The translations under genes and the position numbers were made by a program. A model generated the notes under the pieces. The model was not told the DNA's origin. It searched no databases and worked only from the letters and a program-made list of their open reading frames with translations. From Paguma larvata (Eukaryota > Chordata > Mammalia > Carnivora > Viverridae), in assembly GCA_030068075.1 (NCBI GenBank), contig CM057839.1, positions 17,339,167 through 17,403,166 of the forward strand: a stretch of 64,000 nt of DNA, given 5' to 3'. How positions within the stretch are numbered: position 1 is the first letter of the stretch; every line of letters starts with the position of its first letter. Shown piece by piece: positions 48,383 through 60,270 of the stretch.

Positions 48383-50370
48383 AAATGCCTTTTAGGACAT
48401 GCTTATACGAAAGTATTCATAATAAAAATGTGGTTATCAGGGTAAGAAGGAAATTCAATATGGGATAAACATGAAATATGCCATTTTCAACAAAAAACTA
48501 CCAATTCTCAGCATATTGTCCGTGCGTATAAATAATAATGTGTTTATTGACATAGAAAGCATTATTCACAATTTCTTGACTAGAAGCCCTATGAGTATTA
48601 AATTTTAATATATAAATTTAATGATTTAGTATTGAAAAAAATTAATCATTCATTATAAGTTATTTTTGCAAATCCTATTATAAAGGGAGAGTTGTGATTT
48701 AACAAAAAAATTAACATCGATTTGACCATTTATTCTTGAATACTGAATATGTGATGCAATAAAAACAGAAAGTTAAGTTTAATAAATTCTTAATTTGTTT
48801 TACTTCAATATCTTGATACCATTAATAACGTAAAGGAGGTCACTAAGAAAACAAAGTTAATATTTTTATAATGACACTTTACCTAACAATATCCATCTCT
48901 AATTTACATGGTTGTCTTTGTTTATGGCAAGCATGTGGTCAATATAATCATTGGGGGCATGAATATTATCCTGCATTTAGTTACAGTACTTTGTTTATAC
49001 ATTTTTTCTATTATTTTGATAATTTGGAGTGATTCAGTTTGTCAGCATCTCTATTAACACATAAGTTGAAACCAGCAAATACTCCGTATAAAAATCCAAT
49101 TACAATTGAGGAAAGGAGAATCAAAATGACCCGTTTTTAATCAATGGTATATCTAATTACCCAAGCTACCTTTGTTCCCAATAATTAATATTAGGAAAGG
49201 TTGGCTATTTACTCTTCAATCTTGTATGGTTTCTCAGATCATAAAGAGTGACTAAAATGAAGGAGTGGAAGGAGGTGTCAAATGAACCTAAATATTTAAG
49301 TTTTCAAATTTAATCTTTCCTCGCAATAATCTGTCTTTAGTTGGTCAGTGTTCAGATTATCTATCACAATCACTTGTGAAGTAAAGAATTACTTTAGTTT
49401 GCCTAAAGGGAGAATGTTAGTAAAAACTTGGACATAAATAATTACTTGTGAAAAAAAATGCAATTAGAATTCCATGGAAATTTATATTAATTTTTAGAGA
49501 TTGCTTAGCAAGAATCAGAGGGGAGAAAGGAAAGAAGGAGGAAAGGAAGGGAGAAAGAAAGAAACAAAGAGCCTAGCTTTTATTCTTCGTCCCACTTGTA
49601 AACCATTTGCTTCACAAATTTTCATTAATTTCCCAATAGCAATCACTGTGAGAAGAGTGTTTAAGGGCTGCACTGAGGCATTCGATATTACTTACTTTTA
49701 AGGTATTGTCCAAAAAAGGATGAGTGTCTTTTCAATTAAAATTCCTGAAAACTATGTAGTTCCTACAGTTTGAGGGTAAATTTTGTAAATCCTAGAAGAG
49801 GGTAGTAATTACAATTCTTGCTAGGTCACCACCAATTACTGCAGTTTATAGAAGTTACCTGAAATAATATATAGCAAAATTTTTGGATCATCATTAATAT
49901 CAGTGCAATAGTGATATATGGCTAATTCCTGGAAGGACAGAAAAAAGTCAGAAATATTTATCAGGTGACTCGTCTGTGAGAATCTCACACAGAACATAGG
50001 AAATGGAAGGTAAGAAACCTGAGTAGGATACTTAGCAACAGATATAACTAGGAGCTTCTCAGTGAAAAATAAATCACAATGAAATAAAAACCTTAGAAAA
50101 TGGCAAGTGGGAAAGATTAAACTGAAGATGGTAGACCAGATATCTAAGGAAAGACTTGGGTGTTGTAAAGTGAATAACGTTTAGAATGAGAAGAAGAGCT
50201 GAAAGAATTGAATGTTGGGTTATCAATTGCTGCTTCGAATGAAACCACTGGTTTCTATGTGGACAATGACTTCCAGGAACCAACTTTGATATGGAGAGAT
50301 AAGGTGGAAGAAATTGCAGCCAGTGGGCTGTGAAATGATAGTGTTTTAGGAGAGAGATAAGAGGGGAAAC
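48383..50370. other. Unassigned sequence with a purine-rich microsatellite
   Basis: AT-rich DNA without recognisable repeats apart from the GGAAA/GAAA-type purine tract at about 49517-49570. No exon evidence. Confidence 0.45.
49517..49570. repeat. Polypurine (GGAA/GAAA) microsatellite
   Basis: Fifty-odd bases of G and A only, apart from a single C near the end, made of GGAAA, GAAA and GGAGG units. The frame through it is not a gene. Confidence 0.9.
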
Positions 50371-50390
50371 AAGAAGTAAATGAACTTGTG

Positions 50391-50592
50391 GGGCATGTAG
50401 GTGACTCAGTCGGTTAAGTGTCAGACTCTTAATTTAGGCTCAGGTCATGATCTCACGGTTTGTGAGATCGAGTCCCACATCAGGTTCTGCATTGACAGTG
50501 CAGAGCCTGGTTGGTATTCTCTCTCTCTTGCTCTCTGCTCCCTGCCCCCCTCCCCCAAATTAATTAAATAAACTTAATAAAAAAAAAAACTA
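50391..50592 (+). mobile_element. CAN-SINE, sense
   Basis: Head 'gggcatgtaggtgactcagt' (mutated), 'catgatctcacggtttgtga' segment, a body with the shorter 'cattgacagtgcagagcctg' variant, CT-rich block, and (AATT)/A tail. Imperfect flanks 'aagaagtaaatgaacttgtg' (50371-50390) and 'aagaaggtgagtttgtg' (50593-50609). Confidence 0.88.
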
Positions 50593-50609
50593 AAGAAGGT
50601 GAGTTTGTG

Positions 50610-51994
50610 ATGTACTTGGGAGGGAAAGTAAATTTAATTTGATGTACTAAATGATGACATACAGAAGGGAAACCAGAAAATAATAGTAATAGAGTAGATT
50701 ATCACTGGATGGGGAAACCCGGGACTAAAACAGATTTTGGTGGAGGTGGAATCAGGAATAATGGTGTGATTATCTTAAGGTGGATAAAGAGAGAGGTTAA
50801 TTTTATTTATTTCAAATTATTTCCTATTTTCTTTATTTCCTATTTTCTTTATTTCAAATTATTCCCTAGTCTCTTCCTATTTTCTTGTGATGCATATTTG
50901 CCCTTTTCCTTTCCTGCTTCCCAATGCCCACTCCTCCTTATGATTAAGTTACTGTGGAGCTTAACTATTATAAATATGTTGTTGATTTGACAAAATCAGT
51001 TTCTGCATTTATTTATTGGCACATATTTTTCCTTTTCTGAATTTATTAATCCGTATTTCTTCTCTCTGGTCCATGTTGCCTTTTTAGCACTTTTTAAATA
51101 AATAATTCATTTGTATTGTACTTTCCTTTTTTAAGCAACAAGAACATTTAAAGCTATTCTATGTTTGCTTTTAGAGCAGTTTTTTTCTGTAAACCATAGT
51201 CTTGATATGAAATATTTTCATTCATTATAATAAAGATATTCTGTAAAATCAGTTTTTGTTTTTTACTTGGCTTAGAGGTGGTTAGTAGATGATTTAAAAT
51301 TTAAGCAACTGTAAGAGTTTTCTCAGTACTTTATAATCTCATTATTAAAGACTTGTAACATCATGTGTATTTTCTGCCATTGTTGAATTTATTGTCTGAT
51401 TATTTCAGTGTTCTGTAACACTTGAAATAAAGGCATCTGACTTTTTATGCAGTCAAATATATAAGCTTATGTATTTATATTTTTGTATTACATTTATTAT
51501 TTTTATTTATATTTTCCTAATTTTTCTAAAAGTTTGCTTACTTAAATTTTCATGGACTTAAAGAGGGATTTAAAGTCTTTTAAGATTATTTTGTCTTTCT
51601 CTTTATAATTCTAATAGTTAATATAGTTATTATTTTATGTATTTGAAGCTATGTTATTTGGTACATAAGGATTCATGAAAGAGAGTTTTAAACAAGTATT
51701 CTTTTACATCAGGTTCTTATTAAAATGCCATCTTTAAAGTTGATCATTTAAATAATAAAATATATATTTTTGTTTAAATAAATGCAATATCATCAATAGT
51801 ATGATGGATTTAGGATGTGGTAGTTTAATAATCCATTTCCTAATATCTGGGAAGAAAAAAGAAAAAACTGAAAAAATGCAGCTCCTAAATTTTATGATAA
51901 TAAAGGTCAACAATGTTATATAATAAATTCTCACAAATTCAGTAATATTTGAATATCAAAAGTATATCATTATTAATATAGTCAATAATTTTGT
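50610..51994. other. Unassigned AT-rich sequence
   Basis: Includes a local direct repeat ('tttcaaattat' at 50810 and again at 50852, with an inner TTTATTTCCTATTTTC-type duplication between 50804 and 50884). No exon or transposon family recognised. Confidence 0.45.
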
Positions 51995-52130
51995 AATAAC
52001 TTTGTATGGTGACAGATGGTAACTACACTTATGGTGGTGAGCATCTTGGAATGTATAGAATCATTAAATCACTGTGTTATACACCTGAAATTAATATTAT
52101 ATATATTTCACTTCAATTAAAAAAGAGTAC
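51995..52130 (+). mobile_element. Old L1 3'-end fragment
   Basis: 'atggtgacagatggtaacta' (52006), 'tcattaaatcactgtgttat', 'acacctgaaattaatattat' (52081) and 'tcacttcaattaaaaaagag' match the very end of an L1MA/L1MB-type 3' UTR. Heavily 5'-truncated. Confidence 0.75.
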
Positions 52131-52732
52131 ATTAGTGTTCATAAATACTGCAGAGTCTATTTTACATATACCAGTTATTTCCCACAGAGTACATATAGAT
52201 TTTTTCACATACTCTTGCCTGTATCCAAAGAATGCTATTGTCTTATTAAACAAGCATATTTAATTTAAAGATGTAAATTCTGATTGGTTTACATTAGCAG
52301 GAGACTACAGACATTGAAATTCACTTTCTCTATATTTCTATAGTAGAAGTTCAATTAAAAGAGCTGAAGCATGAATTTTTACAATACCTTTTACGTGTTA
52401 TCAAATCTTTCTTCAGAAGACAGCTTTCTGTCATTATTCTTTAAAGTTCTTTTATTTTACTGAGGAAAATGTAAATCCTTATTTATATTGGCTTTTTCAC
52501 TTGCTTTACAGACTTTTGGAGTATATATATATTTGTGGGGGAAATTTCCCTGGTCAAAGCAGTTAGGGAGATGCTGCATTTGTCATACCCTTTCTAAGCC
52601 TTCTCAGAAACTTAAAATTAGTGTATTAGCATATATAAGACGAAAAAAGTCTATTTTACTGCCTTTGTAAATTTTACACATACCTTTTTTTTTTCCAAAA
52701 TATTTTTAGCATCCCAGATAACATGCTTTGGT
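52131..52732. other. Unassigned sequence
   Basis: AT-rich sequence with a T-run at 52685-52694. No recognisable feature. Confidence 0.45.
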
Positions 52733-52747
52733 AATGTTACTCTAAAT

Positions 52748-52943
52748 GTTTGTTTGTTTGTTTGTTTAAAGAGTGCCCATGTGCAAGCAGGAGAGGGCCA
52801 GAGAGAGAGGGAGAGAGAGACTCAAGCAGTCTCCATACTGTCAGCACAGAGCCCAACAGGGGCTCGATCACATGAATGTGAGATCAGGACCTGAGCTGAA
52901 ATCAAAAGTGAGACACTTAACTGACCGAGTCACCCAGGTGCTT
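52748..52943 (-). mobile_element. CAN-SINE, antisense
   Basis: A (GTTT)n tail complement at 52748-52766, GA-rich block, then the head complement ending 'gagtcacccaggtgctt'. Flanks 'aatgttactctaaat' (52733-52747) and 'ggtgttactctacat' (52944-52958). Confidence 0.92.
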
Positions 52944-52958
52944 GGTGTTACTCTACAT

Positions 52959-53332
52959 ACATGTATTTTCAAAGAATGTTAAGGAAGAGTATACAGATTC
53001 TTGAAGTCAATACATCATTCTTGACTGTAAACTCAAATAAACAGAAATACCCCGAGGTCAGGCTCCTTCGGTGATTGCTGTGTTGAGTTCCCCAGGGCTG
53101 CTGCTTTACCACACGTACTAAAGAAACGTGAGCACGGCAAGAGTCCTGCATTGCCTAGCTTACACTTCGCACACTGCTGGAAATGCAAGCCTTCTCTCTT
53201 TGTGGTTCGAGTGATCAATATATTTGATGTTATGCCTATTATCTTTCTAGCACCATTTGAGATAGAATACCCCTATCATTTATGAAACTGTCTATACCAC
53301 TAAGTCTTAATTGTCAACATAAAACTGTTGTG
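52959..53332. other. Unassigned sequence
   Basis: Contains a slightly GC-richer block with several CpGs at about 53050-53150 ('taccccgaggtcaggctcct'). No exon evidence: the minus-strand frames have no known motif. Confidence 0.45.
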
Positions 53333-53770
53333 GTAAAGTGAGCAGTGGACTTGGAATCGGAAAACAAAGGTTTAGCCTCCAGCTCAAACACTGTTCAGCT
53401 ATGTGATGTTTGGCAAGTCTTAAAGTCTAGAACATCTTACTTAAATTATGGGATTCTGCTTCCTTAAATATAAAATGGAGGTAAGGGACAGCTAGGTGGC
53501 TCAGTAAGTTGAGTGTCCAGTTTCAGCCCAGTCATGATCTCCTGGTTCCTGAGTTCGAGCCCCATATCGGCCTCAGTGCTCTCAGCTCATCAGCACAGAG
53601 CCTGCTTCAGATCATTCGTCCCCCTCTCTCTGCTCCTCCCTCACATGCGCTCTCCCAAAAAATAAATATTTAAAATAAAATAAAATAAAATAAATAAAAT
53701 AAAATAGAGGGAATCATATGGTATGTAGAATGATGTTTATAGATTGAATTAAATGACCCTTTTCAGAAGA
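53333..53770 (+). repeat. MIR relic split by a SINE
   Basis: The left half (53333-53482) carries 'ggacttggaatcggaaaaca', 'gctatgtgatgtttggcaag' and 'cttccttaaatataaaatgg', the MIR core order. After the SINE at 53484-53700 the right half continues 'aatagagggaatcatatggt' and 'aattaaatgacccttttcag'. The MIR is the host and the SINE the later arrival. Confidence 0.7.
53484..53700 (+). mobile_element. CAN-SINE nested in MIR, sense
   Basis: Head 'gggacagctaggtggctcag', B-box-like 'gttcgagcc' (about 53552-53560), an altered middle ('gctctcagctcatcagcaca'), CT-rich block, and an (AAAAT)n tail (about 53676-53700). Flanks are 'aaaatggaggt' (53472-53482) and 'aaaatagaggg' (53701-53711). Confidence 0.9.
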
Positions 53771-54039
53771 AAAGTATTATCACTAATTCATTTTAGTTTC
53801 CACGCTTGATGAAATGTCTCCTGTTGGATGTGTGTAGATTATATAAAAAAAAAAATCAGTTGCTCTCATCAACATTTTGATCTTTCGTAGAGTTAACTCT
53901 ATTTTGCAAAAGATAATTCTAAAAGCAATTTGGGTCCATGAGAGAACTTGTCTTTTGTGGAGGATAAGATTAATATCATGGAAGAAAGATATAAGAATTT
54001 GAAAAAGTATCTGAAATGATCCTGTCTCTCAGTGTTCCT

Positions 54040-54180
54040 CTTCCACTCCTTTTATTGTTGAGGAAATGGAAGGTTAGTGAAACTAAAGACTTCCCTGAGG
54101 TCATACAAGTGAGTGACAGACTTGGGAATCGAATCCACTACCTCTAACGTGCTACCCTACACACTTACTTGTAACCAATC
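54040..54180 (+). repeat. MIR remnant
   Basis: 'attgttgaggaaatggaagg' and 'ttccctgaggtcatacaagt' (54094) then 'gggaatcgaatccactacct' (54125) keep the order of the MIR 3' half. Confidence 0.65.
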
Positions 54181-54679
54181 ATCTTAATTATTTACAGGAG
54201 TAGGAAAATGGCTTCTCTGCCCAAAAGCACCTCATCATTCTTCCAACTGGCCTGAAACTGCCATATCAGAAAATTCAAAGGATGTAGTCTTCAAGTATTC
54301 CTTAATAAATTGCAGATATCTGTGGAGAATGATAACTGAGTGATACTCACCTATGTCAAATTGTTTTCTATCTGTATTAGTCTACCAAGGAGCACGAGAC
54401 AGAAAAAAGAAACTGGGACAACACATTACACTTGGTAAATGAGTGCTGATAAGATTAAAAGATTAATTCTTTTACTAAAAATCCCTGGATAAAATAAAAT
54501 TTCTTAGCAGAGCGCACCGACCTTCATAACCAGCCTTCTGTGGCCCCATTTGCTTGCACATTCCTACTCTTATAGTCTATGCAATACATCAAGTGAGTAC
54601 TTACTGAATACTCAGTATTCAGTAACTCAGGCTCATTGCCTTCTTTTGCTGTAACCCCCTTGCACTTACCTACATTGCA
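54181..54679. other. Unassigned sequence
   Basis: No repeat family recognised. The minus-strand 61-codon frame ending at 54524 shows no motif. Confidence 0.4.
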
Positions 54680-54980
54680 TCTCAGTATAAATGGGAATAC
54701 TGATAACATTTACTCATGGTGGTATAAGGATTAATACATGTAAATCATTTAGAAGAGTGTCCGGTAATTAACCATATTTGGTATCATTGCTTTTATTACA
54801 GCACACATCCATACGTGTCCACCTCTTCCACTAGATCATGATCGACTTTAGGGCAAAGGATGTTGGAAGCACTGTGTCCCAGTAATTTATATTTTTTATG
54901 TATACTCTGTGCCTATCATGTCTAGGGTAGAGCTGGCAACGATACTATTTTTTCAATAATTTTTTTGGAGAATGAATGTA
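54680..54980 (+). repeat. MIR/L2 relics (adjacent)
   Basis: 54690-54800 matches the MIR 3' end ('ggattaatacatgtaaatca', 'agaagagtgtccggtaatta'). 54810-54980 resembles an L2 3' end ('cacctcttccactagatcat', 'tcaataatttttttggagaa'). Confidence 0.5.
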
Positions 54981-57604
54981 ATTTCTGCTTAAGAAGGTCT
55001 CTGCAGTGCAGTGCTGGGCACTGAAAGACCAACGTGAGCGGCTTAAAACTCTATAGGAGGATGTATATGTTTGCCTTCAATGTAAGAAAGGCCAGGAGAT
55101 AATAGTACATGGGGAAATGGGAAGGTATGAGACACAAGTTTATGTAACTTTATATTTTTCTTCGACACATCCCTCTGTGAAATGTTTTATTGGCCTCGTA
55201 GAATAACTTATTCTCTTATTTAGATCAATCTTACAAAAAATACAATAGATAGAAAAATCGCATGATAGGAGATTTGAATTATTTTCCATATGTATTCAAC
55301 TCTCTAGAAAGTTAATAATAAATTATTCTAATGATAATCACTGAAACTCAATATTGTGGGAAAATTTACACAAATGGAGATAACAGCACAATTCTCGATG
55401 TGCTTTGATTGCTCTGAAATAGCAGTTTTCAATAAATATTGAAATTAGGTGATAATTGCCCGCGTTCTGTATTATTTATCAGCGTTCGGATTGCCATGAA
55501 TAAGGATGCCCTTTTACACACTAACCTCCCTTCAAAGACCTTAGAGTAAAGAGCTAATTCCAAATACAGTATTATTCTTCATATCTTTTTTTTTTCATTC
55601 TTCATTATTTATTGTAGAAATGTATGTATACTCGTGGGGCAGTAAGGGAGTTCACTTTTACCCAGTCATGTCTAAAATAGCTCTGAGCTAAAAGTATTCT
55701 CCCTGGTACCTCATGCAAATAAGCCTCCCATGCAATTTTAATGGCTGATTGTTTGAAACTTTTGTAAAACTAAAGCTCTTAAGTATTTGGGATCTCATAA
55801 CCAGAGAGATAGTAAGAACATCCTGTTTTATATTAAATACCGGCATAAAACATACACCAAAAAATATGACTTCCTTGCCCTTGGAAACCCTTGTTTAGTT
55901 ACATGGCCTAAGAGAAAGACAAACATTTTTAAGAGACGGTATGGAATACCTTCAATGTTTTAATAATAATTAGAATTTTCCCTTTAAAATGTATTGTATA
56001 GAGAATTGTTTGGAGTAAATCCTATATACAGATTTTTTTTAAGTTCTAAAAAAGTTTTAAAACTTTTCAAAAAGTTATTTAAAAGTAACTGGGTTATAAA
56101 AAGTTGTTTGCGAAAGGGAAGAACATTGGTCTGCTATGACAATAAGAATCCTGAGAACTATGAATTGATTCCATTTTAGAGATATTTAAGAATATTAGTA
56201 TAGATTTTTGAAGGTGGACTTTTTGTGACCATAAGTATTTTGAATGGATTGACTTATTGAAACTTAAAATATTGATTACTTCCTGGCCACGGACAGCTGT
56301 TTCCTAAAGGGTTGGTTGTAAACTCCAGTCTGAGGAGTTGTTTCTAGGCGAAGGCAAAGAAGAACAAAGATGGCTGATATCTGACTCTCAATGAGTGATC
56401 CAGTCACGTCTTCACAGACTATGCCCGTGGGGGCCCGGGAAGGGGAAGCTATTTCCCCATGCCCGTTACTGGGATGAGTCCCCCTATGATTAATTCTATT
56501 ACTTACTTGGGCATCACTGGTTGTAACTGTATTTTTAATGTACATAGTTTATCAGCATTTAACCCTGCTTGTCATTTATCTTAGTTCTTTTTTCAGAAGC
56601 AAAATCTGATTTTATTTGGCCTGCCTAGGGACTTCTGTGATTTTGGTGTATTCTGCAGAACATATTGAAGTGATTTCTTAGGGCAGAGAAATATACTCAG
56701 ATCAAGGACTATGTGTTGATGTACATCCTCTTCCTTCCCTTGAAAAGGTTTGAATGTTGTTTCGAGAATTAGCAATAGCAAAACATGTGTAAGCTGCCTC
56801 AGTGTGGCACAGTGAAAGTGATACGTTAGAGAGAGATAAATCATTGAGGTACTGTATTTACCCTCAGAAACGTCATGAATATAGTTTCAAAGCAAGATAG
56901 AAGGGCATTTTTTTATGTTTTTTTTTTTTTTGGTTTTAATTTTTTTTCCCGTAGCTGAAATTGGGAACCATTTACAGGCCATTATCAGCAGTTCCCTGGG
57001 AAAATTTTGAATTATATGCTAAACTAGATGCTACAACCTTGTGAAATTGTTCACACACAATTAATGAGCTCTCTGGATTAACTGTACTAAAATGAAATAC
57101 AAAGCTATTTATTTTCTTTCATGAAATAGCTGTTTAAATAATGAAATATCTGTACCAATTTATAAACCCAGAGAGTGTTTATTATACCTGGCATGAATTC
57201 CAGTTTAGCTCAAAGTTCAATAGATAGTTTGCCTTTTTTTTTTTCTATTTTTATGTTTGAACAGAAAATTCATCTTTCCCCAAGAAAATGTTAAGATTGC
57301 TTTTACAATGAACTTCTGTTTTAATATCACTCCAGTCTTGATATACTTTAACTCATGTGAATCTTATGTTTTCCTTACTTAAAGGCATTAATAAAATGCA
57401 TCCTAAGATTAGATGCTTGTGCGCATAGGGTTTTCATGCATGAAAGCTGGTCAACACAGCAGGAGCAGAAACCTCATTACTGGGACTGGTTCAGGTCCAT
57501 TACCTTAACCAGTCTCATCGCGAAGCACTCTGTTTTTTGCTTACACACTGAATAGTAAATGGAGGTTAGATAAAGTTTTATCTAGTGAAGCAAAAGAACT
57601 GGCC
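54981..57604. other. Unassigned 2.6-kb block including CpG-retaining segments
   Basis: No transposon recognised except T-runs at about 55587-55596 and 56920-56950. 55380-55560 keeps CpGs ('cccgcgttctgt', 'cagcgttcggattg') in otherwise AT-rich DNA. 56276-56545 is GC-richer ('tgggggcccggga') and could be an old LTR-like or unique block. No exon evidence. Confidence 0.45.
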
Positions 57605-57910
57605 ACTTGTTTTAACTTTCTTTGAAATCTTAGGACAAACCTGTCAGATAGGTATTATTTTCCCCTTTAGAAAACTCAAAATAAAGCAGGTAATGATTTC
57701 TCTAAAGTAATAGGCACCAGAATCTTTATGTCCTTCAATCACCCCCCTCAGCATACTGCCCTTCTTTCCTCCCATCTTTTCCTCCTTCTGATGCACTTAT
57801 TAAATACCTACTATGCATTAGAAGAATCTTCCTTATTTCCAGGGTTTGGAAGATTTGGCGCTCTTTTTTACACTTGAGTTGCTTACAGTGTAACAGGGAA
57901 TTGATATTCA
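57605..57910 (+). repeat. Possible MIR (57605-57730) and L2-like (57790-57910) relics
   Basis: 'taggtattattttccccttt' then 'agaaaactcaaaataaagca' resembles MIR. 'gcacttattaaatacctact' then 'atgcattagaagaatcttcc' resembles an L2 3' end. Both tentative. Confidence 0.45.
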
Positions 57911-59710
57911 AACACAAACAATAAGCTAGAAAGTTGTATCCCAATCAACAAAGAATAATGTACAGAATTTGCTGCACAGAGGAGTAAATAGTTAACTCTT
58001 TGACGGGGAGGGGAACCAGGGAAAACTGCATACAGAAGCCACTTTGACCCGTAAAGAAAGTTGTAGTAGTTTTGTAAAGTGAGGAGGGAGAACTCAAAGG
58101 GATTGGAGATGCAAAGTTACAGAAGCATGAGATAGGTTATACAGAGAGACTAGTACTACTGGTGCCGTATGCAGTATGGTCAGAGCATAGAAGAAGACAG
58201 AATGAAGTAGGCTAGACAGTGTGGACCCAGCTAAGTCATCAGGATGATGATGATCACGTGTAACAATGAGGGCTGCGATTCCAACTCCATACTCCCTCTC
58301 ATAGGAGGGGTCACACGATAGAATTCTGGGCTCAAATTTCAGACACACACATATGTGCACACACACATAGTTTGGATGAGAAATTTTTACATTAAATTGA
58401 ACTTGAATGTCATTAATTAAGGCATCCATTCTTTCTAGTGGACAATTGCTCCCACTACCTATTATGTCTAGGGTCCAGTAACATTTATTAGACAAAGGAG
58501 AACCATGTAAGACTTGAGATTTTATTAAAATAAACATAAAAATACTTCTAGACAAGAGTGATAGACTAGAAGCAGCAGCAAATTCCCAGCTTAGTTGGGC
58601 AATTATATGGCTAAATACTTTTAGATAACTACACTAATCTCTGTGGGTTTCTAACTGTCAATTTGTATACTGAGGAGATATGATTAAGTGATCCAAGTTT
58701 CTTTAAAGTTCTAAATTGCAAGAGAAGCTCTACTAATTCAACTATGTACAAGTAAAACTGACATAGAGCATAATTATGTGATTTAACTATTTAGTTAGAT
58801 TCACCTCTGGGTAACAGCACTGAAGCTCATATTCTGTTATTGAGAATAACATTTAAACCTTATTTAATATTTTTTTAAAGTTTCAGAAATAGATCAGTAA
58901 GTAAACATACGTAAATAATGCAGAGGACATAGTTTGAAGAATCATTTCAATTGCTTTTTAATCAAATAGAAACATGATTTGTTTACATCCTATGGTAATA
59001 CTTATTATGACCCCTAATCAGGTTATGTTGTGATTATTGCATCTACCAATGTATATCTATAGATCTATATTGATTTTAAGAATACCTTCTTCTTTATTCA
59101 TAGATTCATTCATAACTACCATTGGACAGTGGGAGAAAAAAATCCAACAATGAAAATTGATCTATTCACTCACTATTGGACTCTTTGTGCAGGTGCTCTC
59201 TCTCCCGGCCCATACTGCAAAGTGGCAACTATATGAGAAACTAACCTGCGGATGAGACCAATGTGATGGATTCCCTTTAAAAAAATAATAACTATTAAGA
59301 AAAATATCCCACGGTGAAAATAATGCAAAAGAGAGTAAAGCACATCTTTCCAACATCATACTTGGGTCTTTTCGGATATACCCACCCAACGATTATTTCT
59401 CTAAGAGAATATACCTGTGTTTGACTTTGCTATTTACTATTTGGTTACAGCCCAGATACTGCAAAATTAAATGTTGGCCATTAGGTTTCTGTTTAGTAGA
59501 AAAAACAATCCTGTATGATATTAACTAGTTACATGAAAATACATGCCTGTATTTTTAGTAGTCTTTGTTTTTAAAATGTCCATAAATACCCAGTTCTTGT
59601 AGTGTTCTTAAAGCCATGTTTGGCATCTTACTGGTTCCCCATTAATGAGTTAAGTAAATTTCTGACATTTATTTTATATTTGCAAGAAAGTTATGCATTT
59701 AACTTTTAAC
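57911..59710. other. Unassigned sequence
   Basis: About 1.8 kb. The longest frame (153 codons, minus strand, 58094-58555) has no recognisable domain. A CA-rich patch lies at about 58340-58368. No transposon identified. Confidence 0.45.
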
Positions 59711-59711
59711 A

Positions 59712-60060
59712 TTGACACTAACATTTATTGGGCACTTGTTATGTGCACTGTTCTAAGCACTTTAGAAGTGTTACATGCATTATTTATTTTTATTTATGTG
59801 CATTTTTGAGAAGCAGAGAGAGCACAACTGGGGAAGTGAGGCAGAGCGAGAGAGAATCCGAGCAGGCTCCAGGCTCAGTGCAGAGCCAGATGTGGGGCTC
59901 AATCTCATGACCCTGATATGGTGACTTGGCCTGAAATCAAGAGTCGGATGCTCAAACGACTGAGCCACCCAGGTGCTTCAGAAATGCTATCTGCTTTAAA
60001 CTTCGCAAGTCTGTAAGTATTATTAGACCCATTCTCTCAGATAACAGATTATGTGAAGAG
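59712..60060 (+). repeat. MIR relic split by a SINE
   Basis: The left half ('acatttattgggcacttgtt', 'actgttctaagcactttaga', 'tgttacatgcattat') and the right half from 59980 ('gctttaaacttcgcaagtct', 'attagacccattctctcaga') read as one MIR interrupted by a SINE at 59781-59979. Confidence 0.7.
59781..59979 (-). mobile_element. CAN-SINE nested in MIR, antisense
   Basis: A T-rich tail complement, GA-rich block (59808-59868) and head complement ending 'gagccacccaggtgctt'. Diverged flanks 'agaagtgttacatgcat' (59764-59780) and 'agaaatgctatctgctt' (59980-59996), 12 of 17 identical. Confidence 0.9.
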
Positions 60061-60079
60061 TAAATTGAGGATTCTAATA

Positions 60080-60270
60080 CCAACAATAATACATTCATTC
60101 CATTATTTATACATATTTACTGAGCACTTACTATGTGCCAGTTACTTTTCTAGGCACTTGGAACACAAACAGCCAAAACGGATAATAATCTTACTTTCAG
60201 AGAGTTTACAAATGAGAAAGAAAGAAAAAAGAAAGATAGTAAATAACATACAAAATAAGTAAATCTAATA
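60080..60270 (+). repeat. L2 3'-end relic
   Basis: 'catatttactgagcacttac' (about 60111) then 'tatgtgccagttacttttct' and 'ttggaacacaaacagccaaa' (about 60160). Followed by a GAAA-type purine run at 60213-60238. Confidence 0.65.

Noticed and set aside
58094..58555. 153-codon minus-strand frame
   Set aside because: No recognisable domain, no splice or promoter context, and a length compatible with chance in 64 kb of DNA.
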